Counted from the first letter of the stretch, positions 27,174-36,607 are shown. The stretch is DNA of 64,000 nucleotides from Candidatus Manganitrophus noduliformans (GCF_012184425.1 NZ_VTOW01000005.1:248001-312000); one strand, 5' to 3'. Program-made: numbers and translations. The notes: generated from the letters alone by a model not told the origin.

Positions 27174-28424
27174 TCACCAGAGGTCTTTTTTCAGGTTAAG
27201 GAGCTCCGGGGAGATGTCGGGCGAGGTGAGCGCATTTTCTCTTTTCATTTCACTCGGCCTCCGTTTTGCTTTGCCCGACCGGTTCCATCCTTTTAGAAAG
27301 GAATCGTTGTAGATGCGAGCCAGGTAAAAGAGAATCATGAAGGTGCCTCCTAAATAGAGGGTCCACTCTGCGATGTTTAGCTGATTGCGCCATCCGATGA
27401 GAGCGGGAATGGTCTGCACAAGAAAATATTGGACGACATAAGTGAATAACGATGTTTTACCGAAGAGGGCGAGCGCCTTTTCGAACCGCCCGAAGTTCTT
27501 TTCCATTTCGATCTTCCGAACAAAATAAGCCAGAATCAGAAAGAGAACGCCGATATAAAACGGAAGCAGAGAGGAGAGTTTTTCAGGGTAGAAGAGCGTT
27601 TTCAGCGTGTTTCCAAAGAAGCCCTCCGAGAAGAATTTTCCCGCTCCCCAGAGTCCGACGAGGAATCCGGATAAAAGAATCAACGGGACGATGCTTCTTC
27701 GGAGTGTTCCGACGAATTGACCGAGTGTTGCACCGACAATCGACCGGGCGAAGCTGTTTCCGAGGACCGTTCCGATCATAAAGAGGCCGGCCAGAGGAAC
27801 AATCGGGTAGGTATCTCCCAGAAGAGGGTTGTCGCGGAGGGAGACCCCGAAAGTGAACTCTTTGACAACGAGCAAGATCGGCGAAGAGATCGAAGGGAAG
27901 AACGAGAAGAGCTTCCATGAAAGGAGACAGGTTATCCCGAGGACGATCCGAGCGGGTCGGTCCAACCGTGGAACCAAGGTCGGGAGAAGCATGAAAAGGA
28001 CCGCCAGCGCGTCGGTGATGTACCAGTAGCGGAGGCAGGCCTCGATCAATGAGGTTTCCTGACGGAGCGGATAGGTCGCCAAGGAAATGAGCAGATGGGC
28101 AAGGGTGAGAAGCTGGATGCCCCGGATGAAGTATTTCCATCGAATGCGTTGAAAGTGTGAATAAGTCGACTCGAAATAACCGAGCAACATGCCGCTGATC
28201 ATTGTGAAGCCGGGGGTTCCGAGGTTGGTGACTTTCGTGATCAGAAGGCCCAACCATTTATTCGATTCCGAGTCGTTTAAGAGAATGAGGCCGTGACCGA
28301 CGGTGATCACACACATCAGCAGGCCGCGAACGACATCGACGGCATCGACACGGTTTCGAGGCGACGGGGTCGGAGGGTTGAGAAGATCTTGATGGGGCGA
28401 GTCGGGGAGCGCTAATACAGCCAT
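27174..28424 (-). CDS. Membrane protein of the DUF1624/acyltransferase type
   Basis: 416 residues with about ten membrane helices. The opening RVDAVDVVRGLLMCVITVGHGLILLND resembles the DxxRGxxxxxMxxxH signature of heparan-glucosaminide N-acetyltransferase-like (DUF1624) and OpgC-type proteins. These transfer acyl groups to sugars at the membrane. Later segments (GTPGFTMISGMLLGYF, LFGKTSLFTYVVQYFLVQTIP) also fit. It precedes the flippase gene by 57 bp on the same strand, so co-transcription is likely. The exact family is uncertain. Confidence 0.7.
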   Translation of the reverse strand: MAVLALPDSPHQDLLNPPTPSPRNRVDAVDVVRGLLMCVITVGHGLILLNDSESNKWLGLLITKVTNLGTPGFTMISGMLLGYFESTYSHFQRIRWKYFIRGIQLLTLAHLLISLATYPLRQETSLIEACLRYWYITDALAVLFMLLPTLVPRLDRPARIVLGITCLLSWKLFSFFPSISSPILLVVKEFTFGVSLRDNPLLGDTYPIVPLAGLFMIGTVLGNSFARSIVGATLGQFVGTLRRSIVPLILLSGFLVGLWGAGKFFSEGFFGNTLKTLFYPEKLSSLLPFYIGVLFLILAYFVRKIEMEKNFGRFEKALALFGKTSLFTYVVQYFLVQTIPALIGWRNQLNIAEWTLYLGGTFMILFYLARIYNDSFLKGWNRSGKAKRRPSEMKRENALTSPDISPELLNLKKDLW

Positions 28425-28475
28425 CGTGCCAATTTATCAGGATGAACGCCGGGAATCCGCGGATCGAGCGAGCGT

Positions 28476-28673
28476 CTATACAGACCAGAGAACCGTGCGA
28501 CGGACGTACGATTTTTTCTTAGACGGAGAAAAGTTCGCGCGATTGATCAGGATGATCGGATCGATGATATCGCCGCAGAGGATACAGCGCCAGATAAAAT
28601 GCTCCGCGCGTCCGATCTCATCCAGGGCTCGATCTTTTATCATCATCCCGCTACAACGTCTGCAAGGCATCAT
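28476..28673 (-). CDS. Small zinc-ribbon protein
   Basis: 65 residues (64 if the second ATG is used). Two Cys pairs, CRRCSGMM near the N-terminus and CILCGDIIDPIIL about 25 residues later, fit a small zinc ribbon with the consensus WRCxxCG. AAGGATGGG lies just upstream as a ribosome binding site. Such stand-alone mini zinc fingers are frequent in environmental genomes, but their role is unknown to me; nucleic-acid binding or regulation is only a guess. It lies about 51 bp upstream of the start of the acyltransferase gene on the same strand. Confidence 0.62.
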   Translation of the reverse strand: MMPCRRCSGMMIKDRALDEIGRAEHFIWRCILCGDIIDPIILINRANFSPSKKKSYVRRTVLWSV

Positions 28674-28859
28674 CCCATCCTTATTTTAATTTTTTTATCG
28701 GAGCGCCGTTTCTTTTATCTTCTTTCATCATAAAGGAAGGATATTTCTTCGCGATCAAAGAGATGTTAACGGGTTGTTAAATGTGACGGGGCCGGAGGAG
28801 CGAGAGAGAAAGACGGGGTCGTTCTCCCATAAGGAGGCAGGGTTTCGTCTCTACTTGTT

Positions 28860-29075
28860 TTAACCGATTGCTTTTTGCGGCTCGCGGCGCATCTTTCCCG
28901 ATCGGTAAACCGTCGGCGTCGACATCAACGCGCGATAGAGGGGACACCAGCGATGCAAGCGGGTCGTACAATATTGGTCCAGCTCGAGAGAGCTCGGTTC
29001 GAAGACCCACTCCCGCGCGCGGCACTCCGCTTCCCCTTCCGTGCTTTCGGCTTTTCCGAGACAAGGACAATGCAT
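28860..29075 (-). CDS. Small Cys-rich protein
   Basis: 71 residues from the ATG at 29075, chosen because AAAGGAG lies 7 bases upstream. An ATG at 29081 is too close to this site. The protein begins MHCPCLGK and has CRAREWVFEPSS and then YCTTRLHRWCPLYRAL. The spaced Cys pattern with the CPLYR ending recurs in small unassigned proteins I associate with Nitrospirota and delta-class bacteria. It may bind a metal or iron-sulfur cluster. The coding sequence is flanked by non-coding DNA (28690-28859 and 29082-29375) in which I see nothing definite. Confidence 0.6.
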   Translation of the reverse strand: MHCPCLGKAESTEGEAECRAREWVFEPSSLELDQYCTTRLHRWCPLYRALMSTPTVYRSGKMRREPQKAIG

Positions 29076-29375
29076 CGTCATTCTCCTTTGTTTTGATCTT
29101 CCTCTCCGTATTTTGGGATCGATTATCCCTGTATATCTGAATCGCATCCTACCCTCTGCTTGTTCATGATGAGTTATATTTCTGTTAAAAGGGTGTTAAT
29201 TCCACCGTCGGATAGACGGGGATCTCGATCAAGAAAGATTCGGGGAGCTTTAATCCAGCATTCATCCGCTTTAACCGCTCCGCCCAAGAAAGCGGAGACC
29301 TGGTATACTATATCGAAATATCAGCATGGATGGATCTTTCAAAGCGGCAGTGCCGCATTTAAACGGAGAAGAAAA

Positions 29376-29759
29376 ATGATTCCGAGAGTGCCCGTCGAAA
29401 GAGTCATGTGCGAGAAGCTCCTCACCCTCGATCAGACGGAATCGGCCCTGCGGGCCGCCGGGGTGATGACGGAGCACGGGATCGGCTCCGTCCTGGTCTC
29501 TCGTGACGGAGAGATCATCGGCATCGTCACAGAAAGCGATCTGGTACGAAAGGTCCTTGGACAAGGGATCGATCCGAAAGGGGTCAAACTCGAAACGATT
29601 ATGAGCTATCCGCCGATTACGATCGATGTAAAGGGGATGCTGGAGCAGGCGTACAAATTGATGGGGGAGAATCAGATCCGCCATTTTGTGGTCACGCGGG
29701 AGGGAGCGCCCTGCGGCATCGTTTCCGCCCGCAGCTTCATGGAGTCGATCTATCCGTGA
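29376..29759 (+). CDS. CBS-domain protein
   Basis: 127 residues from the ATG at 29376, preceded by GGAGAAG. The frame stays open upstream to 29160, but that part is basic and not family-like. Two CBS motifs form one Bateman module (AAGVMTEHGIGSVLVSRDGEIIGIVTESDLVRK and AYKLMGENQIRHFVVTREGAPCGIVSARSFM). Stand-alone CBS proteins bind adenine nucleotides and act as energy or redox sensors for partner proteins. The partner is not evident here. A hairpin terminator at 29849 lies between this gene and the convergent merR-type gene. Confidence 0.88.
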   Translation: MIPRVPVERVMCEKLLTLDQTESALRAAGVMTEHGIGSVLVSRDGEIIGIVTESDLVRKVLGQGIDPKGVKLETIMSYPPITIDVKGMLEQAYKLMGENQIRHFVVTREGAPCGIVSARSFMESIYP

Positions 29760-29848
29760 CGGCATTCCATTTATCGTACCGCCGGTATTCCTTGCAGCTT
29801 CATTGAAAAATCCCTCCGACCTTCGAAAAACCCGCCTTTAAAATGTAA

Positions 29849-29871
29849 AAGGGCTGTCCTGAACAGCCCTT
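29849..29871. terminator. Bidirectional intrinsic terminator
   Basis: A 9-bp perfect stem (AAGGGCTGT at 29849-29857 with ACAGCCCTT at 29863-29871) and a 5-base loop lie between the convergent CBS and MerR-type genes. On the minus strand the stem runs into TTTTACATTTT, so it terminates best for the merR-type gene. On the plus strand it ends in TTCGG and is weaker. Confidence 0.75.
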
Positions 29872-29903
29872 CGGAAAAACATCGGTTCCGTCCTCCGTCA
29901 TTT

Positions 29904-30155
29904 TTATCGCTTGCCGCGTCCGAGATCCTTCATCGTCTTCTCATAGGCGAGCTCGTGATTAAAACCTTCCTTAAGGTACTTCCAAAGGAGCGTAATTTTC
30001 TGGAGATCTTCCTGGGTAAAGAGCCGCAATTCTACGTTGCCGATCGGTTTCAGGCGGGGAGTGATATATCCCATTTCCTCCAGGTAATAAAGCTTGTGGC
30101 GCGGAATGCCGACCTTTCGCAAAATATCCGCTGTCGTGAGTGGAAGCCGCTTCAT
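29904..30155 (-). CDS. MerR-family transcriptional regulator, DNA-binding domain only
   Basis: 83 residues from ATG 30155 (a GTG two codons earlier is possible). It consists of the MerR helix-turn-helix and wing alone (TTADILRKVGIPRHKLYYLEEMGYITPRLK, then LRLFTQEDLQKI). There is no C-terminal effector or metal-binding domain. Small MerR proteins of this kind regulate housekeeping or stress genes in several phyla. Genes controlled are unknown. About 250 bp of non-coding DNA lies upstream before the end of the redoxin gene. Confidence 0.82.
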   Translation of the reverse strand: MKRLPLTTADILRKVGIPRHKLYYLEEMGYITPRLKPIGNVELRLFTQEDLQKITLLWKYLKEGFNHELAYEKTMKDLGRGKR

Positions 30156-30405
30156 CTGCACCGCTGAAGAAGGTTTCTATCTGATTTCTAAAGGTAATGG
30201 CAGACTTAAGATTACCAGAACAACGGAAGCTGTCAAGAAACGCATTTATCTCAAACGTGGCGGAGATCCTTTCTCCAATCGAATGCGAAAGCCTGTACAA
30301 CATTTTTTTGTCGTGCCGATGGAGCGGATAGAAAATTAAAGGAAAAGTTTATCTCTTTCCGAAGAGACTCAATCGATCGGGATTGGAGCTCTCCCTTCAT
30401 CGGTC

Positions 30406-30984
30406 TTATGCGGCATCAGTTTCTCCTCTTGCCTCCGACGGAATCAGAGAGAGTGATTCGATCGCCTTTAAAAAATCCTCTTCCTTGATGGCCGAGAGGT
30501 GGCTCCGGAGGCGGACCGTTCCGGACCGGTCGAAGAGGAGGAGATTGTAGAGGGGGCAGGCCCCTTGTGGGTGGGGGAATCCGAGGATGGTGCCGACCCA
30601 GTCGTTGGGATCGAGGAGGAGGGGAAAGTCGATCTGGTGCGTTTGAAGAATCCGCTCCGGCGTCGTGCGATCTTCTCCCAGTGTTGAGACGGCAAAGATC
30701 TCAAGATGATCGTGACGGGTTTGATAAACCTCTTGAAGCAGGGCGATCCGCTCCTCGCAGGTCGGGCAGAGATTGGTGAGCCAGAGGACCGCCCCTTTTT
30801 TGGGGAAGGTCTTAGAGAGGGTGAACGGCCGGCCGGAGAGATCGCGCAGGGTAAAATCGGGTATCCTCCCTCCAATGACATCCCTTTCTCTGCGCCCCCG
30901 AGGGAGACGCCAGCGGGTCTTGATTACAATCTTCCAGAAGAGTCCCTTCATTTGAGAAAGGATATTCCGCGTGGATCTCCTCAT
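30406..30984 (-). CDS. Redoxin/AhpC-TSA family thiol protein
   Basis: 192 residues of thioredoxin-like fold with GGRIPDFTLRDLSGRPFTLS, the redox motif C73-PT-C76 (LTNLCPTCEERI) and SxxGEDR. The N-terminus is basic with one weak hydrophobic segment and no clear cleavable signal, so location is uncertain. It is the seventh and last gene of the operon that starts with acetate-CoA ligase, and overlaps the Rieske gene by 4 bp (ATGA). CPTC suggests a disulfide reductase or peroxiredoxin-like role. What its partner in the operon is remains inference. Confidence 0.82.
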   Translation of the reverse strand: MRRSTRNILSQMKGLFWKIVIKTRWRLPRGRRERDVIGGRIPDFTLRDLSGRPFTLSKTFPKKGAVLWLTNLCPTCEERIALLQEVYQTRHDHLEIFAVSTLGEDRTTPERILQTHQIDFPLLLDPNDWVGTILGFPHPQGACPLYNLLLFDRSGTVRLRSHLSAIKEEDFLKAIESLSLIPSEARGETDAA

Positions 30985-31298
30985 GGCTCATGCTCCATTT
31001 CGACCCAAATTTCCTCTCCCCGCACTTCAACCGGATAGGTCCGCACCTCCTCCTCCGGATTGGCGAGGCAGCGCCCGGTGGCGACGTCGAACGTATTCCC
31101 ATGCCAGGGGCAGAGCAATTGTCCGTCGATCACCTCTCCCTGTACGAGCGGGGCGGCCCGGTGAGCGCAGAAACGATCGAGGGCATAGAAGCGGCCGTCG
31201 ATATTCATCAGGAGGATCTGTCGCCGCCCCACCTTCACCACCTTTCCCTTCCCCTCGGGGAGATCGGCGGTTTTTGCAATCGGTTGATACGCGGTCAT
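30981..31298 (-). CDS. Rieske [2Fe-2S] ferredoxin-like protein
   Basis: 105 residues consisting of a single Rieske domain. Cluster ligands are C44/H46 (FCAHRAAPL) and C63/H66 (LLCPWHGNTFD). It lacks a membrane anchor and the disulfide cysteines of cytochrome bc1 Rieske proteins, so it is a soluble ferredoxin like those of dioxygenase systems. No oxygenase is nearby. It lies between an acyl carrier protein gene and a redoxin gene, overlapping both by 4 bp, inside the acetate-CoA ligase/PDH operon. A role as electron carrier for this pathway is suggested by position only. Confidence 0.92.
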   Translation of the reverse strand: MTAYQPIAKTADLPEGKGKVVKVGRRQILLMNIDGRFYALDRFCAHRAAPLVQGEVIDGQLLCPWHGNTFDVATGRCLANPEEEVRTYPVEVRGEEIWVEMEHEP

Positions 31299-31564
31299 GT
31301 CGTCTCGTTTTCAATGCGCGATGCCAGATATTCGATCGCGCCGTTCAACGTCGTCAGCTGGGGATAATCCGCCTCAGGAATTTCCACTTCGAATGTCTGA
31401 TGCAGCGCGATCATGATGTTGAGGAGATCCATCGAATCGATGTCGAGCTGCTCCCGGAAATTGAGATCGGGCTTCAGCTGCGTCAGATCGGCCTCCGGCG
31501 CAATTCCGCCGAGCGCTTTGAGAATGATTTCCTTGATTTCTTCTCTCGTTCGTTTCGCAGTCAT
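31295..31564 (-). CDS. Acyl carrier protein
   Basis: 89 residues, all ACP, starting [18 protein letters not shown]. The phosphopantetheine attachment site is Ser44 in [13 protein letters not shown], followed by the usual acidic helix and [18 protein letters not shown]. Start and stop each overlap the neighbours by 4 bp (ATGA): the E2 gene upstream and the Rieske gene downstream. The genes expected around a housekeeping acpP (fabD, fabG, fabF) are absent, so this is a dedicated carrier protein of the acetate-CoA ligase/PDH operon. The longer reading through 32119 in the same frame belongs to the antisense of coding E2 sequence and is not real. Confidence 0.92.
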   Translation of the reverse strand: MTAKRTREEIKEIILKALGGIAPEADLTQLKPDLNFREQLDIDSMDLLNIMIALHQTFEVEIPEADYPQLTTLNGAIEYLASRIENETT

Positions 31565-32778
31565 AACCGTCTCGGCCCCTGTAGCAGGCGATCGACGGCG
31601 GCAAGGAAGAGGCCGCCGCGATGGCCGTCGGTGACCCGGTGGTCCCCCGCGAGGCTGGCGGTGATCACCGGCCGCGGGATCACTTTTCCCTCGACCACCC
31701 AGGGGCGCTCGACGATCTTCCCGAATCCGACGATCGCGACCTGCGGGGGGTAGATGATCGGATAGATCCCTTCCACCCCTTGCTCGCCGAGACTGGTGAT
31801 CGTGATCGTCGGATCGGAGAACTCGGAGCTTCGGAGCGACCCGGCCCTCGCCCGTTGAACGAGGTCGCGAAACTGCCGCATCAGGGTATCGAGGTCGAGG
31901 CGGTCGGCATTGTGAAGGGCCGGGGCGACGAGCCCGCCTTGTCGCAGAGAGATTGCGACACCGATATGGATCGCCTCGCTTTGAACGACCTTTCCCTCCT
32001 TCCAGACGGCGTTCAACTCGGGGACCTCGCGCAGGGCGACCGCCACCGCCTTGATCAGCAGGACGCCGTAGAGGAGCCGGTCGGGGACCGAGCGCTTTTG
32101 GTTCTCTTCGGTCAGCCAAGTCATCGCCCGGTGCAGGTCGACCGTGGTCTGAAGATAGTAGTGGGGGATTTCCCGCTTGGAGCGGGCCATCGCCGCCGCG
32201 ATCGCTTGGCGCATCCGGGCGGTCCGATCAAGAGGCGGCAGGCCGAACGTCCGATCGAGAGGCGGCAAGCCGAACGTCCCATCGACGGGGGCTTTCTCCA
32301 CGGCCGGTTTGCCGGCCGCCGCTTGTTCAACGTCTTCCCGGGTAATCGCGCCGCCGGGTCCGGTCCCTTTCACCTTCGTCAGATCAACACCGAGCGACTC
32401 GGCCCGCTTTCGCGCGAGAGGGGAGATCCGAATCCGGCCCGTTTCGGACAATCGGATCGTCGGCGGTATCACGGGGGAGATGATCTTGGGTCGGGGAGGG
32501 ACCGGTCGGGGGATCTCCGTCGAGATCGGCGCCGCAGGCGCACCCGCTTCTCGAATGATCGCCAGCGGTGTGCCGACCGGGACCTCGGTTCCGGTATCGA
32601 CCAAAATCTTTTCGAGGACGCCGTCGGTGAAATTCTCAACTTCGATCACCCCTTTGTCGGTCTCCACCTCGGCGAGGATCTCCCCCTTCTCCACTGGATC
32701 GCCCGGTTTCTTCTTCCACTCCACCAGCGTGGCGGAGAGCATGTCGGCGCCGAGGATCGGCATCAGAAATTCAGCCAT
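31561..32778 (-). CDS. pdhC: Dihydrolipoamide acyltransferase (E2) of a 2-oxoacid dehydrogenase complex
   Basis: 405 residues with an N-terminal lipoyl domain (lipoyl-Lys42 in [11 protein letters not shown]), a linker, and an E1/E3-binding domain (about 118-155, [34 protein letters not shown]). A second linker is followed by the catalytic domain with His380 in GDHRVTDG. It transfers the acyl group from the E1-bound intermediate to CoA. One lipoyl domain is fewer than in some bacterial E2 proteins. The second linker contains an exact-length tandem duplication (see 32222-32275). The start overlaps the E1-beta gene by 8 bp. No E3 gene is in the operon. Confidence 0.92.
   Translation of the reverse strand: MAEFLMPILGADMLSATLVEWKKKPGDPVEKGEILAEVETDKGVIEVENFTDGVLEKILVDTGTEVPVGTPLAIIREAGAPAAPISTEIPRPVPPRPKIISPVIPPTIRLSETGRIRISPLARKRAESLGVDLTKVKGTGPGGAITREDVEQAAAGKPAVEKAPVDGTFGLPPLDRTFGLPPLDRTARMRQAIAAAMARSKREIPHYYLQTTVDLHRAMTWLTEENQKRSVPDRLLYGVLLIKAVAVALREVPELNAVWKEGKVVQSEAIHIGVAISLRQGGLVAPALHNADRLDLDTLMRQFRDLVQRARAGSLRSSEFSDPTITITSLGEQGVEGIYPIIYPPQVAIVGFGKIVERPWVVEGKVIPRPVITASLAGDHRVTDGHRGGLFLAAVDRLLQGPRRL
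32222..32275 (-). repeat. 27-bp tandem duplication in the E2 linker
   Basis: Two adjacent 27-bp units (32222-32248 and 32249-32275) differ at only two positions. They encode GTFGLPPLD and RTFGLPPLD side by side in the linker between the E3-binding and catalytic domains. The duplication keeps the frame. It looks recent, because even silent positions are nearly identical. Confidence 0.9.
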
Positions 32779-33757
32779 GGCGTTGAACCATCTCCTGAGC
32801 GGTTTTTACGATCGTATTGACCTGCGGCAGCGCCGCCTCTTCCAGATGTTTCGCATAGGGAATCGGGACCTCCGCGCTGCAGACGCGTGCCACCGGACGG
32901 TCGAGATCGTAGAAGGCCCCCTCCATGATCTGGGCGCTGATCTCGGCGGCGAAGCTTCCGGTCCGCCACATTTCATCCACGATGACGGCCCGGTGGGTTT
33001 TTGCCACCGAGGCGAAGATCGTCTCTGTATCGAGGGGGCGCAGCACGCGCAGGTCGAGGACCTCCGCGTCGATCCCGATCGAGGCGAGCCGGCCGGCCGC
33101 TTCGATGCACTTCCAAAGTGAGCCGCCGTAGGTGATGAGGGAGAGGTCGCTTCCCCGCCTTCGGACGGCGGCCTTCTCCAGATCGACCGGGTCGATCGTC
33201 TCGTCGAGCTCCCCCTCCATCGGATAAAGGAAGGCGTGCTCGAAAATGATCACCGGGTCGGGCTCGCGAAACGCGGCGGAGAGAAGCATCCCTTTGGCAT
33301 CGGTCACCGTCGCGGGGGCGAGGACACGGATGCCGGGGACGTGCGCGTACCATCCCTCCAGACTGTGCGAGTGCTGCGCCGCCACTTGACGCCCCGCCCC
33401 GGTCGCCATCCGGATGACGAGGGGAACGCTGAACTGTCCCCCCGACATGTGGCGCAGCGTCGCCGCGTTGTTCACGATCTGATCGAGCGCCAGGAGGTTG
33501 AAGTTGACCGTCATTACCTCGACAATCGGCCGCATTCCGCCGAGGGCGGCGCCGATTCCCGCGCCGACGAAGGTCCCCTCCGAGAGGGGGGTGTCGCGGA
33601 CCCGCTCCGGGCCGAACTCTTCCAACAATCCCTTGCTGCACGCGTAGGCGCCGCCGTATCGGCCGACATCTTCTCCCATCAGGAAGACCCGCCGATCTTT
33701 CTGCATCGCTTCCCGGAGGCCCTCACGGACCGCTTCACGATAGGTTATTTTTTTCAT
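32771..33757 (-). CDS. pdhB: Pyruvate dehydrogenase-type E1 component, beta subunit
   Basis: 328 residues of the transketolase pyrimidine-binding and C-terminal fold. Motifs include [54 protein letters not shown], GVRxxxx-like [18 protein letters not shown], and the C-terminal [20 protein letters not shown]. With E1-alpha it decarboxylates the 2-oxo acid using thiamine diphosphate and passes the acyl group to lipoyl-E2. The gene begins 2 bp after the alpha gene and overlaps E2 by 8 bp. Pyruvate is the most likely substrate; acetoin dehydrogenase is a close alternative. Confidence 0.92.
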   Translation of the reverse strand: MKKITYREAVREGLREAMQKDRRVFLMGEDVGRYGGAYACSKGLLEEFGPERVRDTPLSEGTFVGAGIGAALGGMRPIVEVMTVNFNLLALDQIVNNAATLRHMSGGQFSVPLVIRMATGAGRQVAAQHSHSLEGWYAHVPGIRVLAPATVTDAKGMLLSAAFREPDPVIIFEHAFLYPMEGELDETIDPVDLEKAAVRRRGSDLSLITYGGSLWKCIEAAGRLASIGIDAEVLDLRVLRPLDTETIFASVAKTHRAVIVDEMWRTGSFAAEISAQIMEGAFYDLDRPVARVCSAEVPIPYAKHLEEAALPQVNTIVKTAQEMVQRHG

Positions 33758-33759
33758 CT

Positions 33760-34725
33760 TTACCTCGGTGAGGTGACATCCTTCGTCAAATCTTCAACCG
33801 GCTCCCATGGACCGGCTTCGGCAAAGGCGACCGCCTCGGCCACTTCAGTGTCTACGACGGTTTCCATCTTCGCAAGATCCCCCTCGGCGAGCAGCCCCTC
33901 TTTTTGGAGACGCGCGGTGAATGTGACGATCGGGTCTTTTTGTTTCCAAGCCTCGACCTCTCCCTTGTCGCGATAGAGCTCCGGGTCGTACATCGAGTGG
34001 GCGCGGAACCGGTAGGTCCGCGCCTCCAGAAGAAAGGGCCCCCCTCCGACACGGATAAACTCCACCGCGCGCCGCGTCGCCTCTTTGACCGCGAGCAGGT
34101 CCATTCCATCGACCGCGGTATTGGCAATGCCGTACCCTTCCGCTTTCCGGGCGATGTCGGTCTGGGACTGATGCCGATGGAGCGCCGTCCCCATTGCATA
34201 AAGATTGTTCTCGCATATAAAAAGGACCGGCAATCTCCAAAGGGCGGCGAGGTTGAGCGATTCGTGAAACTCCCCCTCGGCGACCGCTCCGTCGCCAAAG
34301 AAACAGGCAGTGATTGCGGATCGTTTCCGCATTTGATCGGCGAGCGCGAGGCCGACGGCGACCGGGAGTCCCTCGCCGACAATGGCATAGCCGCCGTAGA
34401 ACCGCCGGCCGGCGTCGTAGAAATGCATCGAGCCGCCCCGCCCCCGGCTACAGCCGTTTGCTTTCCCGTAGAGTTCCGCCATCAGCGGCCCCATCGTCAT
34501 CCCGCGCGCCAGGGCATGGCCATGCTCCCGGTAGGTCGCGACGACGGCGTCTTCCGCCGTCAGCGCCTGCATGGCGCCGACGGCGACCGCCTCTTCGCCG
34601 ATGTAGAGGTGGAGGAAGCCGCGGATCTTCCCCTTTGTATAAAGCTCGGCCGATTTTTCTTCGAACCGGCGAATCCGAAGCATCTGGTGCAACAGCGCCA
34701 CCGCATGGTCTCGACCGCTATTCAT
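33760..34725 (-). CDS. pdhA: Pyruvate dehydrogenase-type E1 component, alpha subunit
   Basis: 321 residues with a complete thiamine-diphosphate motif ([31 protein letters not shown], shown by GDG...NN). The [11 protein letters not shown] and [10 protein letters not shown] stretches and the E1-alpha loop [15 protein letters not shown] are also present. HSMxDP is the phosphorylation-loop equivalent of PDH E1. The start overlaps the acetate-CoA ligase stop by 4 bp. Acetoin dehydrogenase alpha subunits are similar, but the HSMYDP loop and the acetyl-CoA-related neighbour favour pyruvate. Confidence 0.92.
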   Translation of the reverse strand: MNSGRDHAVALLHQMLRIRRFEEKSAELYTKGKIRGFLHLYIGEEAVAVGAMQALTAEDAVVATYREHGHALARGMTMGPLMAELYGKANGCSRGRGGSMHFYDAGRRFYGGYAIVGEGLPVAVGLALADQMRKRSAITACFFGDGAVAEGEFHESLNLAALWRLPVLFICENNLYAMGTALHRHQSQTDIARKAEGYGIANTAVDGMDLLAVKEATRRAVEFIRVGGGPFLLEARTYRFRAHSMYDPELYRDKGEVEAWKQKDPIVTFTARLQKEGLLAEGDLAKMETVVDTEVAEAVAFAEAGPWEPVEDLTKDVTSPR

Positions 34726-36494
34726 GACTCCATTCCCTCCAATGTCGATGTATCCCCGATCGGGAGACCCAGCTCCTGTGCCTTCAGTAAGCGCCGCATG
34801 ATTTTCCCGCTGCGGGTTCTTGGGAGCGACGGACGGAAGTCGATCTCCTTCGGCGCCACCGCCGCCCCGAGGCGGGTCCGGGCGAAGGCGAGCAGATCGC
34901 GCCGGAGCGCCTCGGACGGCTCATGTCCGGATTTCAACGAGACAAACGCCTTCACCACCTCCATCGCGACCGGATCGGGTTTTCCGATCACGCCGGCTTC
35001 GGCGACCGCCGGATGCTCCATCAGAACGCTCTCCACCTCAAACGGCCCGATCAGATGTCCCGAGGTCTTGATGACATCGTCGGCCCGGCCGACGAACCAG
35101 AAGGTGCCGTTTTTCTCCCGCTTCGCCAAATCGCCGGTGAGGTACCATCCGCCTGCGAAACATTTTCGATACCGCTCCGGCTCGTTCCAGTAGCCTCGAA
35201 ACATCGACGGCCATCCGGGCCGAAGCGCCAGCTCCCCCTGCACCCCCGGCGCTTCGATGACTGCGATCTCTCCCGTTTCGGTTTTTCCGACGATCGCCGC
35301 CTCGATTCCCGGAAGGGGACGCCCCATCGCGCCGGGATGGATCTCCAGTGCGGCGAAGTTCGCGATCATGATCCCGCCGGTTTCGGTCTGCCACCAGTTG
35401 TCATGGAAGGGGAGGCCGAAAGCCCGCTCTCCCCAGACGACCGCCTCGGGATTGAGCGGCTCGCCGACGCTGGCGAGAAAGCGCAGCGCGCTGAAGTCAT
35501 ATTTGCTGAGCGGTTCCAAACCGATCTTCATCATCATCCGGATCGCCGTCGGCGCGGTGTACCAAACCGTCACCTTTTGGTCTTGTAGAATCCCGTACCA
35601 TCGCTCGGCGTCGAACTCCGCCTCGTCGATAATGCTCGTCACCCCGTTCGTCAGCGGCGCGATGATTCCGTAGGAGGTTCCGGTCACCCAGCCGGGATCG
35701 GCGGTGCACCAGAAGATGTCGTCGGGATGAAGATCGAGCGCCAGCTTCCCGGTGATGTGATGGGCGACGACCGCCTCGTGGACATGGACGGCCCCCTTCG
35801 GCGTTCCGGTCGTTCCGCTGGTGAAGTGAAGCAAGGCGGGATCTTCCGGTTCGGTCGGGCCGATGGTGAAGTCCTCACCCGCCTCCTGCATCAACTGATG
35901 AAAATCGTGGGTGTCGTGAACGTCGGTCGGTTTTCCCTCCTCTCCGACGAGGAGAACCTGTTCGAGTTTGGGGAGCAAGGGGCGAAGACCGGCCACTTTT
36001 TTCCGATAGAGCGCTTCGGTGGTGACGAGAAGCTTTGCCTCGCCGATCGCCATCCGCGCCCGGATCGGCTCGGGGCCGAATGCCGAAAAGAGGGGACAAA
36101 AGACAGAGCGATTTTTAAAAATTCCGAGCGCGGCGACGTAGAGCTCCGGAATCCGGCCGGCCAGAAGATAGACCCGGTCGCCCGGACCGATGCCGAGCCG
36201 CTTGAGGACATTTGCGAACCGATTGGAAAGGTTTTTAAGGTCGGCGTAGGTGAACTCGCGAACCTCTCCCTTCTTTCCGAGCCAACGAAGGGCGGTCTGA
36301 TTCCGTCTCGGTCCATCGGCATGACGATCGACCGCCTCGTGGGCGATGTTCAGTCCCTTCCCCTCGGGCAGGCCGTCCAACTCGCGCCGGGCCGCCTCCC
36401 AGGTGAAAGCGGACTTCGCCGTTTCATAGTCGATGAGATTCGGGGGCGAGCCCGGCCGAGGTCTCTTCAGAATCGGTTCGAGTCTTCCCTCCAT
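34722..36494 (-). CDS. acsA: Acetate-CoA ligase (AMP-forming)
   Basis: 590 residues, the short type without a long N-terminal extension. The AMP-binding motif is [17 protein letters not shown]. It is followed by [16 protein letters not shown], the acetate-pocket residue Trp in [29 protein letters not shown], and the regulatory Lys in [11 protein letters not shown] that is acetylated in Acs enzymes. It activates acetate (or a close short acid) to acyl-CoA. AAGGAAG precedes ATG 36494. This is the first gene of the seven-gene operon, so acetate activation and pyruvate decarboxylation feed acetyl-CoA from one transcript. Confidence 0.92.
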   Translation of the reverse strand: MEGRLEPILKRPRPGSPPNLIDYETAKSAFTWEAARRELDGLPEGKGLNIAHEAVDRHADGPRRNQTALRWLGKKGEVREFTYADLKNLSNRFANVLKRLGIGPGDRVYLLAGRIPELYVAALGIFKNRSVFCPLFSAFGPEPIRARMAIGEAKLLVTTEALYRKKVAGLRPLLPKLEQVLLVGEEGKPTDVHDTHDFHQLMQEAGEDFTIGPTEPEDPALLHFTSGTTGTPKGAVHVHEAVVAHHITGKLALDLHPDDIFWCTADPGWVTGTSYGIIAPLTNGVTSIIDEAEFDAERWYGILQDQKVTVWYTAPTAIRMMMKIGLEPLSKYDFSALRFLASVGEPLNPEAVVWGERAFGLPFHDNWWQTETGGIMIANFAALEIHPGAMGRPLPGIEAAIVGKTETGEIAVIEAPGVQGELALRPGWPSMFRGYWNEPERYRKCFAGGWYLTGDLAKREKNGTFWFVGRADDVIKTSGHLIGPFEVESVLMEHPAVAEAGVIGKPDPVAMEVVKAFVSLKSGHEPSEALRRDLLAFARTRLGAAVAPKEIDFRPSLPRTRSGKIMRRLLKAQELGLPIGDTSTLEGMES

Positions 36495-36583
36495 CGGTCT
36501 CTTCCTTCTCAGTGAATTGTTCCGATCGGCGCCGGCGGCTTTGTGAACTTGATTTTATTTTGAGCCGATTTAACCGGAGAGAC

Positions 36584-36607
36584 AACCCCACGAAAGAGGG
36601 GTTTTTT
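36584..36607 (+). terminator. Terminator-like hairpin upstream of acsA
   Basis: AACCCC (36584-36589) pairs with GGGGTT (36598-36603) around an 8-base loop, followed by a run of six T on the plus strand. It lies 90 bp upstream of the acsA start, in a 361-bp gap between divergent units. No plus-strand gene precedes it, so it may stop antisense transcription or belong to the leader of the minus-strand operon. Function is uncertain. The rest of the gap probably holds the two divergent promoters; no clear consensus is seen apart from TTGACA at 36656. Confidence 0.5.

Noticed and set aside
31565-32119. Upstream extension of the ACP reading frame to 32119
   Set aside because: The added 185 codons lie inside the E2 gene and read as low-complexity Arg/Gly/Pro sequence. 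The ACP start at 31564 is fixed by the ATGA overlap.
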